A DNA stretch of 64,000 nt from Solicoccozyma terricola (Eukaryota; Basidiomycota; Tremellomycetes; Filobasidiales; Piskurozymaceae). Location of the stretch: contig BCLD01000005.1 in NCBI GenBank assembly GCA_001600875.1, forward strand, positions 43,866 through 107,865, read 5' to 3'. The translations under genes were made by a program, and so were the position numbers. This document shows, in pieces, positions 32,651 to 43,456 of this stretch. Each line of letters begins with the position of its first letter. Position 1 is the first letter of the stretch. The notes under the pieces were generated by a model. The model was not told the origin of the DNA and ran no database searches. It saw only the letters and a list, made by a program, of their open reading frames with translations.

Positions 32651-33374
32651 AGGGCTAACGTCCCGTCATACACCTGCGTTGTGAAAATTCTCCATCTAAT
32701 ACTATAATGAGAGTAATAATCGATGTCTGTTCGCTACGCAACACCCCAAGCCGTCGGTTGCGTGCAGAACCCTGCCATTCAACATCTCGAGTGAAGACGC
32801 CGACTGGTGTCGGATTAGCCACATCTGTCCTTCTCACCCTCGTACCAGCATTTGAGGCTACAAGGGAAGTCTCGAAGGTCAGAGACGAATAGCATTTGAG
32901 CTTTGGCTTTGGAAATTCCAAAGGTGTTTGCTGCCGCTCAACCTGTCCATTTACGCAAAATCGATTATGCCGATATTGTTGCCGTAAGCCGCATTTTTTT
33001 CCAGAGCGCCACTAGGTCGTGACGACTCATTCCAAAGCGATGAACACGCCCCATTACCAACGCGAGTCCATCGTCCTGGACAAAAAGTCTGTTCTCGTGA
33101 GCGGTGAACTGGGTTCCTGATATACGCGCTCGATGAATTCATTAGGATTACCTTTACGCAATCACGAAAACTTTGTTGGACATTGGGACGATCACTTTTC
33201 ACACCCGACAGTAGCAGCCGCGGACTCGACCATGGCTCCAGTAGCCCTGCCAAGGCTTGTTCGCAGCCTCCATTCGCCCTGAGCTATCGAGGGGAGATTG
33301 TGCGGGTCCCGGCTCCTGCTTGCCAAATAAAAGCGCCGGTTCGGAATAATATATTTTTCATGCGGAGTGTGCAT
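32651..33374. other. No gene recognised
   Basis: Mixed short frames without family resemblance. Confidence 0.35.
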
Positions 33375-33806
33375 TCATTCCATGCTTATCTCAATGGTAT
33401 GTGACGAAATCATGTGTCTCCGGCCAAATGTTGTCTCGGGATCGGGTTCCTGGGCAACAAATCTTCCATTGCCAGCCCGGAGCCCCTTGCACGTTGTGCG
33501 GCGGGAGCGCGTTCTCACGAGGGGAACCAGCTTATACTGCGTGTTGGTTGCTTCCGGTAGTTCGTGATGATCAAGCAACATTACATCTGTGTTCCTGCTC
33601 CCTGAGCTTAGAGCCTCTTCTACGTCTTGTTTGCAATTCACATGGCTAGCCATCCACTCATGGAGGTCAAGCGGGCCCGTTCGGCGTCGCCTCCGAGTTG
33701 GGGGGCGAATAGGAGCTCGTGTAGTTCTCTTTGTTTCATCTCTTTTGCAAGCATCATCCGTCAACATCGACACCACATCCCAAAGATCTGGTCTGTGAAT
33801 AATCAC
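33375..33806 (-). CDS. Hypothetical reading frame (143 codons)
   Basis: One open minus-strand frame with Arg-rich (RPPTRRRRRTGP) and mixed (DLHEWMASHVNCKQDVEEAL) parts. No domain is recognised. The overlapping plus-strand frames are equally long, so this may be chance. Confidence 0.2.
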   Translation of the reverse strand: MIIHRPDLWDVVSMLTDDACKRDETKRTTRAPIRPPTRRRRRTGPLDLHEWMASHVNCKQDVEEALSSGSRNTDVMLLDHHELPEATNTQYKLVPLVRTRSRRTTCKGLRAGNGRFVAQEPDPETTFGRRHMISSHTIEISME

Positions 33807-34193
33807 AAGAGATTGTCCGGCACGTCACGCCTGAAATGCGATGGACAGTCGACGGATCAATGTTTTCAACGTCCAGCTATGCCTTATCCATTATAGATCA
33901 TTCGGTTGACTTTGATGATGAGTGACGAGGTCACTGACATCGAGTGATTATTACAGCACGGCACGACATAGATCACATGTGTGCATTAATCCGTACTCCC
34001 TGCCCCTACTCCACTCTCATTCCGACTGCAAGTGTTGTACCTCGTGCTTTAGGTGTGTTTGTCGCAACTAAATCATATTTACACGAGGAATAGATGAATC
34101 TCATAATCACGATCCCAGAGCATTGAGATGAGGCGCCGCGCGAAGGCTGGAATTGTCTCGGACCTTCTTGCCCCTTCGTTGTTTCGAACGATG
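33807..34193. other. Nothing recognised
   Basis: Spacer before the copia scrap. Confidence 0.35.
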
Positions 34194-34545
34194 GGCTAGA
34201 ATGCGGGTAGAGGTTTGGTGAGCAGGTCAGCGAGGTTGTCGACTGATGGAACGTGAGCTAGGTCGAGTATGCCTTCAGTCACTTGCTCGCGCAGGAAGTG
34301 ATGGCGAAGGGCGATATGCATTGATCGATTGTGATGGACTGGATTCTTGGAGGGAACGATGGCGCCTGCATTGTCATTGAATATGGAGACAGCCTCGCCG
34401 TCCTTGAGTCCCATTTGTAGGTCATCGAACAGTTGCCTGAGCCAGACGGCTTGTCAAGTTGCATCAGCTGATGCCATGTATTCTGCCTCAGTGGTTGATA
34501 ACGATCTGGACCAGACATATCACACCCTCCTCAGTCGCTGCGCCG
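34194..34545 (-). pseudogene. Copia RNase H fragment, third family
   Basis: Reads STTEAEYMASADAT, a TGA, QAVWLRQLFDDLQMG, VSIFNDNAGAI, SMHIALRHHFLREQVTEG and DNLADLLTKPLPAF: the C-terminal half of copia RNase H. The TGA stands where Arg (CGA) is usual before QAVWLR. The frame ends at a TAG, as polyproteins do. The palindrome at 34,559 begins 14 bases beyond its other end. Confidence 0.8.
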
Positions 34546-34558
34546 TGAGTAAACACCG

Positions 34559-34577
34559 AAAAGACAGGCTGTCTTTT
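34559..34577. repeat. 19-bp palindrome AAAAGACAGGCTGTCTTTT
   Basis: Perfect palindrome around a central G, identical in sequence to the copy at 3,569-3,587, and followed by GG like the 3,463 copy. Confidence 0.8.
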
Positions 34578-34599
34578 GGTATGTAGAGGCCCACGAGAA

Positions 34600-34830
34600 A
34601 GGTGATTTAATATGAAGACCGCAATCTGGCGGGGACGTCGGTGTGGTTGCCGTATCCGTCGCAGTGGCGAGTTTTGAGGCAGGCGGATGGATCGAGGGAA
34701 CTGCGGATGTACTCGCCATGGCAGGTACTTGAGTGGTTAAGGCGGGTGATAGGGCCACACCGCAAAGTGGAGAGGCAGGAGGGAGTGAAACCTGCTTAGG
34801 AAGATCTAGAAAATCCGACATTCATCACCT
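34600..34830 (-). pseudogene. Ala/Pro/Thr-rich coding repeat (family E)
   Basis: The minus strand encodes GVALSPALTTQVPAMASTSA, then VPSIHPPASKLATATDTATT and PTSPP. Nearly the same peptide is encoded at 56,108-56,275 (GVALSPALTTEVPAIASTSA). The 150-base DNA match shows a duplicated gene segment. Function unknown; composition suggests an unstructured linker. Here the frame has an ATG at 34,821 and is cut by the palindrome at 34,577. Confidence 0.5.
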
Positions 34831-35200
34831 TTAAAGCTGCACCCAGCCCTCAGCAATCACTGTTGATCTTTGCAGAACTTTCGCCAACAATTTTCCACCA
34901 CAGTCACCACTCAACAAGAAAGATTGGTGCCTTTGCAGGAGTAACTTGATGGTGCTTTCCTTTGCCTGGCGGTGATCCCCATAGTGTCACTAGAGCCTTA
35001 AGAAACGCCAGTCATCGATGGAGTCGGAGTGGGAGTATCGGGTTAGTAAGGATGTGATGCCATTGGTTCGACCACCGAGGATGTTGAGAGTCGTCTCTCC
35101 AGCTCATGTCGCACCATGGTCTTGTCCACAAGTTGGACAGAGGTGGAGTCGCAAGTCAGGATTGCAAAGTCGGCGGTTGGAACAAAGATAGGAGGACTTT

Positions 35201-35370
35201 CTGATTGCTATGAGTCGGGTAGCAAGGCGCAGGTANNNNNNNNNNNNNNNNNNNNNNNNNNNNNNNNNNNNNNNNNNNNNNNNNNNNNNNNNNNNNNNNN
35301 NNNNNNNNNNNNNNNNNNNNNNNNNNNNNNNNNNNCTGATTGCTATGAGTCGGGTAGCAAGGCGCAGGTA
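35201..35370. repeat. 100-N gap flanked by an exact 35-bp direct repeat
   Basis: Ns fill 35,236-35,335. The 35 bases at 35,201-35,235 (starting CTGATTGCTATGAGTCGGG) are identical to those at 35,336-35,370. Either the contig ends overlap and the gap is false, or a tandem array was collapsed here. Confidence 0.95.
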
Positions 35371-36300
35371 CAACCCTAACCCTAACCCTAACCCTCGCGG
35401 TGGGAAAGGCGGCAAGAAAGCGGCAGAGAAGAACAGCCTCTGCCGTGAGTTCTTGAATTGGTTGTGGAGGGCATGCGTAGAGCCCATTCTGACGACCCTC
35501 GACCTCCCCAAGGAACCCCAAGCGACCGATCTTCCTAGGATTTGGTGGATCGGTACAGGGCTGGCGTCTTCCCTCCCATTCCACGCAGCGGGCGACCATC
35601 TCTTTGGGTCCAAAGCCAACGCCTACTCTTATATCATCAGCTCCTACACACCGACAATAAGAGCACTCAACTACGCCCGTAAACGCGCATTGGCACTTCA
35701 AGAGCTTACCATCACAACAAGGGCACTCAGCTACGCCCGTAAACACGCATCGGCACTGCAAGAGCTTACCATCAAGGACCCGGAGCTGCTCGTCGCCTTG
35801 ATGCCAACGACACCAAATGTAGATGGCAAACCCGCAAAGGCCCTCAAAAGCGTAGCGGAGGAGCTCTCCGCCATAACCGACGTCGTCGCTTCCACACACT
35901 CCGTTCAACCTCTAGACCACCCCAGCCGCCAAGACGTGCTCAAGCACCTGGCGCACTGCGACATGGCCCACTTCGCATGCCACGGCGTTTCCGACACCAG
36001 GGATCCCTCCAACAGCTACCTGATCCTGCAGCGACCCGGAGAGCAGCCTTCGTCGCCGCCGGTAGCAGATAAGCTCATGGTGCAAGACGTCTCTCAAGCG
36101 CTCCTCGGACGCTCCCGAATCGCGTACCTGTCGGCTTGCTCGACCGCCGAGAACATGGCCTAGCGACTTGTGGACGAGGTGATACACCTCGCGAGCGGCT
36201 TCCAGGTGGCTGGCTTCCCGCATGTGATAGGGGCTTTGTAACCTGCTGACGACCAAGTGTCGGTTAGGGTGGCGGAGGTGTTCTATCAGCGGATATCGGC
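35336..36300 (+). pseudogene. CHAT-domain (caspase-like) protein, main part
   Basis: CHAT domains are caspase-fold proteases or scaffolds that follow TPR arrays in many fungal proteins. Here: FLNWLWRACVEPIL, LPRIWWIGTGLASSLPFHAA, then a recent tandem duplication (RALNYARKRALALQELTI and RALSYARKHASALQELTI), DPELLVALMPTTP, CDMAHFACHGVSD with the catalytic His, YLILQRPGE and IAYLSACSTAENMA with the catalytic Cys. Then TAG (36,161) interrupts before RLVDEVIHLASGFQVAGFP and TAA (near 36,240) stands at the usual Trp of ALWPADD. VRVAEVFYQRISA ends at the LTR-like insert. Upstream of LIAMSRVARRR lies the gap. The protein is dead, though the two catalytic residues survive. Confidence 0.85.
35372..35395 (+). 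repeat. Interstitial telomere-like repeat (AACCCT)x4
   Basis: Four exact copies of AACCCT (the complement of TTAGGG units) in the CHAT reading frame, where they encode Asn-Pro repeats (YNPNPNPNPRGG). TTAGGG is a common basidiomycete telomere repeat. It lies right beside the gap-flanking repeat. Confidence 0.9.
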
Positions 36301-36800
36301 TGTGTCGTGTGCTGATCCTATCCGATGGGTAGTACCCCTGGTCGATATTGTCGACCTAAGTAACTCTCGTCGGATCGGCTGAGACTTGTATGCGTGGTCC
36401 TGCGAATGTTGGTTTCAGACCTTGCCTTGATACGCCGGCGATAGAATAGACTAGTGTTGGAGTAGAGCGACTGGGATAGCTAGTCCGACGGAGTCGACTG
36501 TAATGGTCGAACGCGAGAATAGAGGTATAGGTATAGATAGCTATGTCTCGCTGATTACAGGGTGAAAAGAGAAAGAGAGGGGACAGACAGCCTCGAGAAC
36601 GGTCGCTTTATATATGACTTTGGAGACAAGGGAAAGTGGCAAAAAGGGAGTCGATATGGTCGGGCAACGCCAGTGTGTTATTGACGGTAGAGGAATCTCG
36701 GGGTGGAGTTGCAGGTCCGGCATCTCCGCGTCGTAGATGCCGCATCGGCATTAACGGTCTGGCGTTGACGGTCTGGCATTAACGGGTCGGTAATGCCAAA
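36301..36800 (-). mobile_element. LTR-like insertion within the CHAT gene
   Basis: Splits CHAT coding between VFYQRISA (ending about 36,305) and the C-terminal exon (from about 36,808). On the minus strand it shows TATATAAAG near 36,610, then a CT-rich leader with CACCCTGTAATCAGCG, the layout of a fungal LTR; the LTR-like block at 38,694 shares CACCCTGTAATAGAC in the same position. A small GGCATTAACGGTCTGG tandem lies at 36,747-36,797. Exact ends and target duplication are not resolved. Confidence 0.45.
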
Positions 36801-36993
36801 TGAGGTTCGAGCTGAGTTATGGGGTTCGAGCTGCGTCGACTTGGTTGAGAATCCCCTTGATTCGTTACAGGCTGCGCGTCCAGGGGACGAGAGGGCTGTT
36901 GCTTTGGCGCTGCATGAGGCGGTTATCAGTGTGCGTGATCGCTTTCCGAGACAGCCGCTGCTTTGGGCGCAGTATGTTCATATAGGAGAATGA
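36801..36993 (+). pseudogene. CHAT-domain C-terminal end
   Basis: The frame ends DERAVALALHEAVISVRD then RFPRQPLLWAQYVHIGE and TGA at 36,991-36,993. ALHEAV..VR and PLxWAQ(Y/F)VHxG are the standard end of basidiomycete CHAT domains, so this is the missing 3' part of the gene at 35,336-36,300. Confidence 0.8.
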
Positions 36994-37098
36994 GAGAGCG
37001 AGTTTTTGGCGACGCTCCTGAGCCGTAATGCGTTTAAAAAGTCGTAATCGACTACACTTCTCTGTTATCCTATTGGTGGCTTCTGCTATTGGCCATGC

Positions 37099-37220
<122 letters not shown>

Positions 37221-37856
37221 GTCATTGCCACATGATCCATTTCCCAAAGAGGGGGAGCACAACCAGAGTATGCGTCTGTTTATCATCTCGTCCGACAAGT
37301 CTTCACCATCTTCATGCAGCTCTTCGCTTTGGCTCCCTATATCATATCATCTGCCCTTCGCCCACTGACCTGCTTCCCGGCCCAGTTCAACCACTTCCGC
37401 CGAAGACCAATTCTCGTATATTCCCAATTACCGGGTCGTGATCTGTAAGACCCATGTTTACGCGGTTCCTGCCACTAGTCTCCATACCCATTTGAGAACT
37501 CATAAGAATCGGTTTCAAGGCCTGTTCTATGTTGCATCAATATCGGCAGTGAGCAGAAATCAAGAGCATTTCTATTATCCACTTATCATGGGAGACTGTG
37601 ACATTTCCTTCTCCGAATGCCTGTCCGGTATCTGACCTTCCTGTCTACCATGGGTTCAAGTGTATAAAGTGTTCTTAATTCTCTACTGCCATCAATTAGA
37701 TCAAGCACCATACCCTAAAACACCGGGCTGTTCAACAGGCAAGAGGACGTACGCGAAAAACACCAATAAACACTGTTGCCAAGGAGAATAGTGGGAGAAT
37801 GTCTCATGTGAGCGTTTGTTTGTCACAGGACCGCAAAGTCAACTCTTTCAAGTGCT
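37221..37856. other. No gene recognised
   Basis: Spacer after the poly(C) tract; short frames only. Confidence 0.35.
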
Positions 37857-38231
37857 ATGCCGATTCACACCTGCCGAAAGCAGGCTGATCCTGTTCCCTC
37901 CCAAGAGCTGGACCAACTCCAGCAGCTCCAGGACGAGCAAGAGCAGCTCAATCAGACCACGACAAGCACAAATCATCGTATGGAAGCCAACTCATGGCTA
38001 CAACATACCCAGTGGCTCACGTATGTGCAAGGCCAGGCATTCACCGACGTCGGTGCTTTGTGCTGCCCTCCACATCCAGAGCGTGAACGCACTCTAGAGC
38101 TCTACATTGAGAGTCTTGATGCAGTGCTGGACGAGGCATTCAAGTCAGTCGCAGACCAGAAGAAGAAGATCAATGCATTCGACCAAAGACGGGTACACAG
38201 CCTCATATGCCATCCTTATCGGCACCCATGA
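37857..38231 (+). pseudogene. Fragment of a large agaricomycete repeat-type protein (DUF3505-like)
   Basis: Frame with a Gln-rich coiled part (LDQLQQLQDEQEQLNQ), WLQHTQWLTYVQGQAF, ERTLELYIESLDAVL and NAFDQRRVHSLIC. The W-x4-T-x-W pattern with the following helix resembles proteins associated with mobile DNA in agaricomycetes (a W..RT.W motif before a helical region). No start, and the frame dies after 125 codons; related pieces (PHILTPTQAAFLKR) follow in other frames to about 38,400. Assignment is tentative. Confidence 0.35.
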
Positions 38232-38693
38232 CATCCACCAATCTTCTATCAGCTTTTGCCGGCCACTAACCAATGCTCATTGTATCTCGAAGCAGCTCCT
38301 CTGATTTGTGTACCGTACCACCCGACTGTATCAGACGTCCAATTGCCCCACATTCTCACTCCAACACAAGCAGCCTTCTTGAAGCGGAGTGCGACTGCTG
38401 CAAAAAGGGGTACAAAGGAGACCTGACCAACCTCCTCAATCCATTAAAAACGGGCATGTATTCTTCTCTGTACCTCTCTACTCGATCATACTCTCAGGGG
38501 AAAGCTGTTTGAGAGTGTAGTGGTTGGGCATTTTGAGATCCTTGGCGTTGATGAGTGACACCAAGCCTTTTGTGATCCGCATGCTTATACCGCTATCTTG
38601 TCCTGTTTGTCGGTGTGGCCCGTGAAATAACCACTCTGGCCTGCTCTGGGGTTAGCGAGCCCAGCCGGGCCCCCCCTTATTCCCGGCAAAGAT

Positions 38694-39299
38694 TGTAAGG
38701 ATACGACACTAGCGACACGTCACGACCGGTTAGTCACCAACAAAACCATCTTAGCGTTCCATCTGTCGTCAGGAAAACGATCTCGTCTTCCTGACAACAT
38801 TCGCAATGACCTAGCGTTCCGACATCGCCAGGACAACGACCTCGTCTTTCTGACAACAGTCGTAGCAACGACACCTCGCCTTACTTCCTTCTCACGCCAA
38901 ACGTTCCCTTGGCAACACACGACGTCTCTTTTCACTTCTTTCACTCAATTCATGTATAAATAAGAAGAATCGGCTCGTCTGTTAGCCCTCTTACTTCCCT
39001 TTTACTCACCCTGTAATAGACTCAGTTCTAAGGAGTATACCATATCACCTGAATCATCTATCGAACATACTATTGACAAGCGACTTCACTCGGACTAGCT
39101 ATCCTCATCTCACCCCACTTTACATACACATTCACTCTCACACCATCTACCACACGTATCCGCAAAGAGAGGCATCTAGGCAAGGTCTGAATTACAACCA
39201 GCGCAGATCCCGAAAGAAGTCATCGCAGTCATCTCGATCGTTAAGCGTTAACGGAGCAATCCACAAGCGTTAACTAATCGACAAGACCCGCACCCGACA
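38694..39299 (+). repeat. LTR-like block (606 bp)
   Basis: Starts TGTAAGGATACGACAC and ends GCACCCGACA, with TGT..ACA ends. It holds an internal 60-bp tandem duplication (AGCGTTCC..CTCGTCTT..CTGACAACA twice, 38,752-38,875), a TATAAATAAGAAG box at about 38,956, and a CT-rich leader with CACCCTGTAATAGAC. This is the architecture of a gypsy-type fungal LTR. No internal coding adjoins. Confidence 0.55.
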
Positions 39300-39640
39300 G
39301 TTCTTTACTCTCGTTTTACTATGAAGAGCATGCCCTTATGGACCTCTTCCCTCTATTGTAATTCACCCTGTTAATGCATAGCATTCCACGACACTACATT
39401 TGCCCTGACACCTCGACTAATCATATATCGACTTAGGCTCGCTACCTAACCACCCTTACTACATTAGATCATCGGATCCCAGCGTTACTTAGTGAGTATA
39501 GGGATAGATCTGAAACTAACTTGCGTGAGTTCCCGAATACAGTCATAGCAGTCCTCTTCGGATCAAGCCTTTTAGTCCTATCTCGTGATACGAGGAGTCC
39601 GAAAGCCGCTAAGTCCACGAAGAAAGACCAGCACCCGACA
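39300..39640 (+). repeat. Second, diverged copy of the LTR 3' half
   Basis: Parallels 38,985-39,299: CACCCTGTTAATGCATAG, then GAGTTCCCGAATACAGTCAT for the CCGAAAGAAGTCATCGCAGT part and AAGACCAGCACCCGACA at the end. The two lie in tandem. Confidence 0.5.
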
Positions 39641-40473
39641 CAATCTCGTGTGGTTAATGGGGACCATGGTGGTTGCCGGGGCTGTGTTCTGCAAGAATAG
39701 GGGGATTGTGCCTTCAGATGAGGAACAGGAGTGGGTGGTGAAAGGGATGGAAATGGGTGAAAAGGAGTCATGTTAAAGATCAGTTATAGGTATTTCCGGA
39801 ACATCAGCATCGCAAGGGAAATCCCACGGGTTCTTGCTTTCCAGGGTGTGGTCATCCTGGTATCATGTTACCGCCAGGGCCATGGTCAGTATTAGGGTCC
39901 CGAAACGATCTTCCGCGTCGAAAACTAGGTCACATATCCAGTCGATACGAAAGCCGCCACCACCCCGGAAGCTGTCAGTGCGTCTTCCGTCTCGGAATCC
40001 ACCTTACCCAGTCTTTCTGGTCTCTGCGATGCCGGTTTGTCCGCGAACGGGGTCACTGATACCAGCAACTCCGAGGCTCCTGCGACGGGAGGTGGTGGGT
40101 CAGATTAAATTCTCGGGCCCCATCTCCTTTCACTCACCTGGAACTTCTGATGACCGACTTGGAAGATGATATCTGACGCCGAGTGCAGGATCTGTGGACG
40201 TCCGGTGTTAGACGGTATCCAACTGATGGCTCACCCTGGCCCGCCTCACCCTTGATCACGTAACGTCATCCTCCACACTTGACGGCCTCCCGGTGGAAAG
40301 TTGTGTAGTTATGAAGCATCGCCGAGGTCTTCAACATCGGACAGTTGGCATCGTACGGGATGAATTATCCCATCTACATACTACACCGATCCAAGTCCAT
40401 GTCATTCAAGAGTCAAAAAAAATTACTATCCAGCACCTGGCTACTTGTGCACCACGTATTCCACCACTCACGA
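39641..40473. other. Intergenic; nothing secure
   Basis: Precedes the 3' end of the minus-strand transporter. Several frames overlap without domain resemblance. Confidence 0.35.
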
Positions 40474-43456
40474 TTAGTACGTGTAGATGAACTGAAGAAA
40501 AGGGCGAATTTTCAGCCAGATGTTGGCAAGGTGAAAACCCGTCACGATTACTCACCTCATCATTCTGCACGTCAGTCAAATCCAAGAAGGCCTGGTCTCC
40601 AAGGTGAACGCCGTTTGGACCCTTCTCGCCATTCTCAGCAGAGTCGCCCTGAACGTACTTGGCGTTCATCGATCGGTCAACAAGCTTGGCGGGCTTGCCA
40701 TTGCGAGTTCGCTCGTTTTCTTTGAGCTTGTTGAGGAAGGCGAAGGTCGAGACGAGGGCGCTTTGAGAGGTTGAGAAAAGCGTCAGCCTTGCCGGCGGCT
40801 AGGGTACTTCCATCACACTGCCGTCCTCACATAACGATGGCACCACTGGCTACAAACACGCCGAGAACAGCTGACAAACCAGTGTGATATAGGGGAGCGT
40901 CCTTCGAGTTGAAGACGATGGGGCCTTCAGAACAAAATCAGGTATTACCTGTATCAGGAAGCAACCCTGGCAAGAGCATCCCAGTCCCTATACTAACCGA
41001 CAATGTTACCGACCGAGCTTCCGGCATTGTACATGGACAATGCCAATGACTTCTTCGTGTGACCGGCAGTGTTAGCAGTCACTGCAATTGAACACATTCG
41101 TCAGTACTTTGCCTTGTGTTGGCAGGTGTAAGATCCAACTCACACCAACTGACCATCAACGGATTGCCAGCGAAGAGGAAGGCAATGAGGCTGAAACGAA
41201 CACNTGTTAGACGACCTGAGCCGAATCACACTGCTGGACTCACTAGTAACCGAAGAGCAATGGTCCGGTGTCCTTCGAGGTCCTCCCGAGACCGTACAAA
41301 AGGGCCGAACCAACAATGCATGGAATGATNAAAGCGATCAACATGGCGCTCTTCTTGCTNAGTTTGGTAGCGGCAAAAGCGAGGCCGAGAATGCAGCATA
41401 TTTGGACAAATCCTGGTGGAAATAGATGGGATGCCAGTTGCAGATAGGAGTGACAANGGTCGAAAAGCCATACCCNNCTCACCGAATGGAATGTTGAGAA
41501 GAATGGTGACGCGAGAGTCAAAACCGATACCCTTGATGATGAGAGGTCCGAAGACATTCGACACGGCAGCTCCAAAATTGAGACAGAATGCCAAGGCGAC
41601 AAAGAGCCAGATTTGAGGTGAAATCAAGGTTTCGACAATTTGCTTCCCCTTGATTTCCTCTGTGAACGAGGAGGACGGTACGAGCATGAGCTTTTTTGAG
41701 TGACGCGATGGAGAAAACACATATCCACTCACTGGTTTCAAGACCAGTATTGTTGTCTCGCAAACGCTCGATGGCCCACAGACGCTCTTCCGGGTTGAGG
41801 AATCGTGCCTCAGCAGGGTTGTTGTCGAGCAGCATGCTGTTTGAGGGGGGCTATGTCAGTTCATGCCAAGGCAGGTGATCTCGGATTGTGAATTTACAAG
41901 ATGAGGGGTGCGGTGATCAGTGTGAGCAGCCCGACCAGAAGGAACAGGATCTGAAGGTCGAAAGCGATGGTTAAACCCTTTGGCTCTCCGATGCCAGACC
42001 ACTGCGATTTCCTTGACACACCTGATAAACATATAATTTGCCTGAAGTAATGAAAGACAGAGCCCAACTGAGGAAGGATCCAAACATTGAAGCGAGACCG
42101 CTGCAATGGAGAACACTAGACATCAGGACACATTCTCATTACTCCAACTCGCGAATAGCAGCTCACTTCGCTCCGTACCACAACGCGACCCTCATGGGTT
42201 CTACAGACAGGACAAGATGTTTTCGCTCATGCTCTCGAACCACGTTCCACCGTTCGCTACTCACGTTCGCGTCGACGGTACCAGGTCATGGTGATTACGC
42301 CAAACAGTGGCAAAATTGCAGCCTCGAACAGACCCAAGAAGAATCGGTTGACAATAAGCGTCGTGTAGCTAAAGTGACATTCAAATGAGCGACCGCCACT
42401 CAAAGCAACGTTCTTCAGTGTACGCACGTCGTCGAAGCTGCCAGACCACACATGAAGGCTCCCCACAAGAAGATAAGGACGCTGTGCAAGCCCGAATTTG
42501 AAGTCAGAAACCCATATTATTGTTAAGCAGTCGGCTCTAGGATTTGCCACGCACAACGCCAACCACCTGGTAGGAACACGGACAATGAGCAATGCCGTGA
42601 TTGGCTGTATACCCAGCTGTGCCCAAAACCCTAATAATCGAGACACAATGAAACACCTTGATAAATGACGTATTCGGAATCACTCTTTAACGCCTAATGG
42701 TCATTAGCTTACCAGCGGAGCCAATCAATGAGTACTGGTTTCCAACGAGGTGCTGGAGAAGCAATCAAGTGAATGGGATGAGTAGTCGCGTTGGTTTGAC
42801 TGTCATGAATTCACATCGACTCACCGCTTCCGTCTGCATCCCGAAGGTGGCTCCATAACCGATGCAAGACTGTCCCAGAAGGCACAGGCGTCAGCTTCAT
42901 CTTTTCAAGGATACCTGCAGTCAGGCCAAGACGCCACATAGCGCCCCACCACCAAGCGGAGGGTCTCGAACGACCATGCCCACGGCGGAGCCGCTGAACC
43001 ACATCGCCTTTGACCAAGTTTGAAGCAAGACTCACTTTGTCGAGGATCTGATCGGGGAATCCCAGGGTCAGTATAGTGTCCAGCGATGGATGGTTTCCAA
43101 GAGGACTAGAACAACTCACTTGCAAGAAGTAAACCCAGATGAGGATAGGAAGGATCCGACGGTCAATCTTACGCTTGACGATTTCGCTCTGCGCCACGTG
43201 GTCATGGGAGTCCTATGTTAGTGGCGATATATGATCTGATTCAATGCTACGTACGTACCTGCTCGTCCGTCATCTGCACCCTCTGGTGAACATCACCCAA
43301 AACCTTGATAGCAGCGTCACTCTTGCCGACATGACGGTGGTGGTGGTGTCCAGCATCAGCATCGACATGAGGAGTTGCATGAGCGTGGACCGGCGAATCG
43401 AGGTGAGAGACGGAACCCTTGTTTTCGCCCTCAGTGTCCTTGGAGTGATCGCTCAT
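40474..43456 (-). CDS. MFS transporter, allantoate permease-like (ACS family)
   Basis: About sixteen small exons with GT..AG introns join into a full twelve-helix transporter of the anion:cation symporter (Dal5) family, which imports organic anions such as allantoate or nicotinate at the plasma membrane. From ATG 43,454: a His-rich cytosolic head (HATPHVDADAGHHHHRH), KRKIDRRILPILIWVYFLQ, ILDK, SCIGYGATFGMQTEA, HLVGNQYSLIGS, GFWAQLGIQP, VLIFLWGAFMCGLAAS, TTLIVNRFFLGLFEAA, WYRRRE, RVALWYGA, GLASMFGSFLSWALSF, LVGLLTLITAPL, LLDNNPAEARFLNPEE with WAIERLRDNNTGLET, QIWLFVALAFCLNFGAA, FVQICCILGLAFAATK, LIAFLFAGNPLMVSW, NTAGHTKKSLALSMYNAGS, SKDAPLYHTGLSAVLGVF and ALVSTFAFLNKLKENE, ending NDE-FIYTY at TAA 40,474. 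No stop or frame break was found, only scattered Ns (41,203-41,477). Confidence 0.88.
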
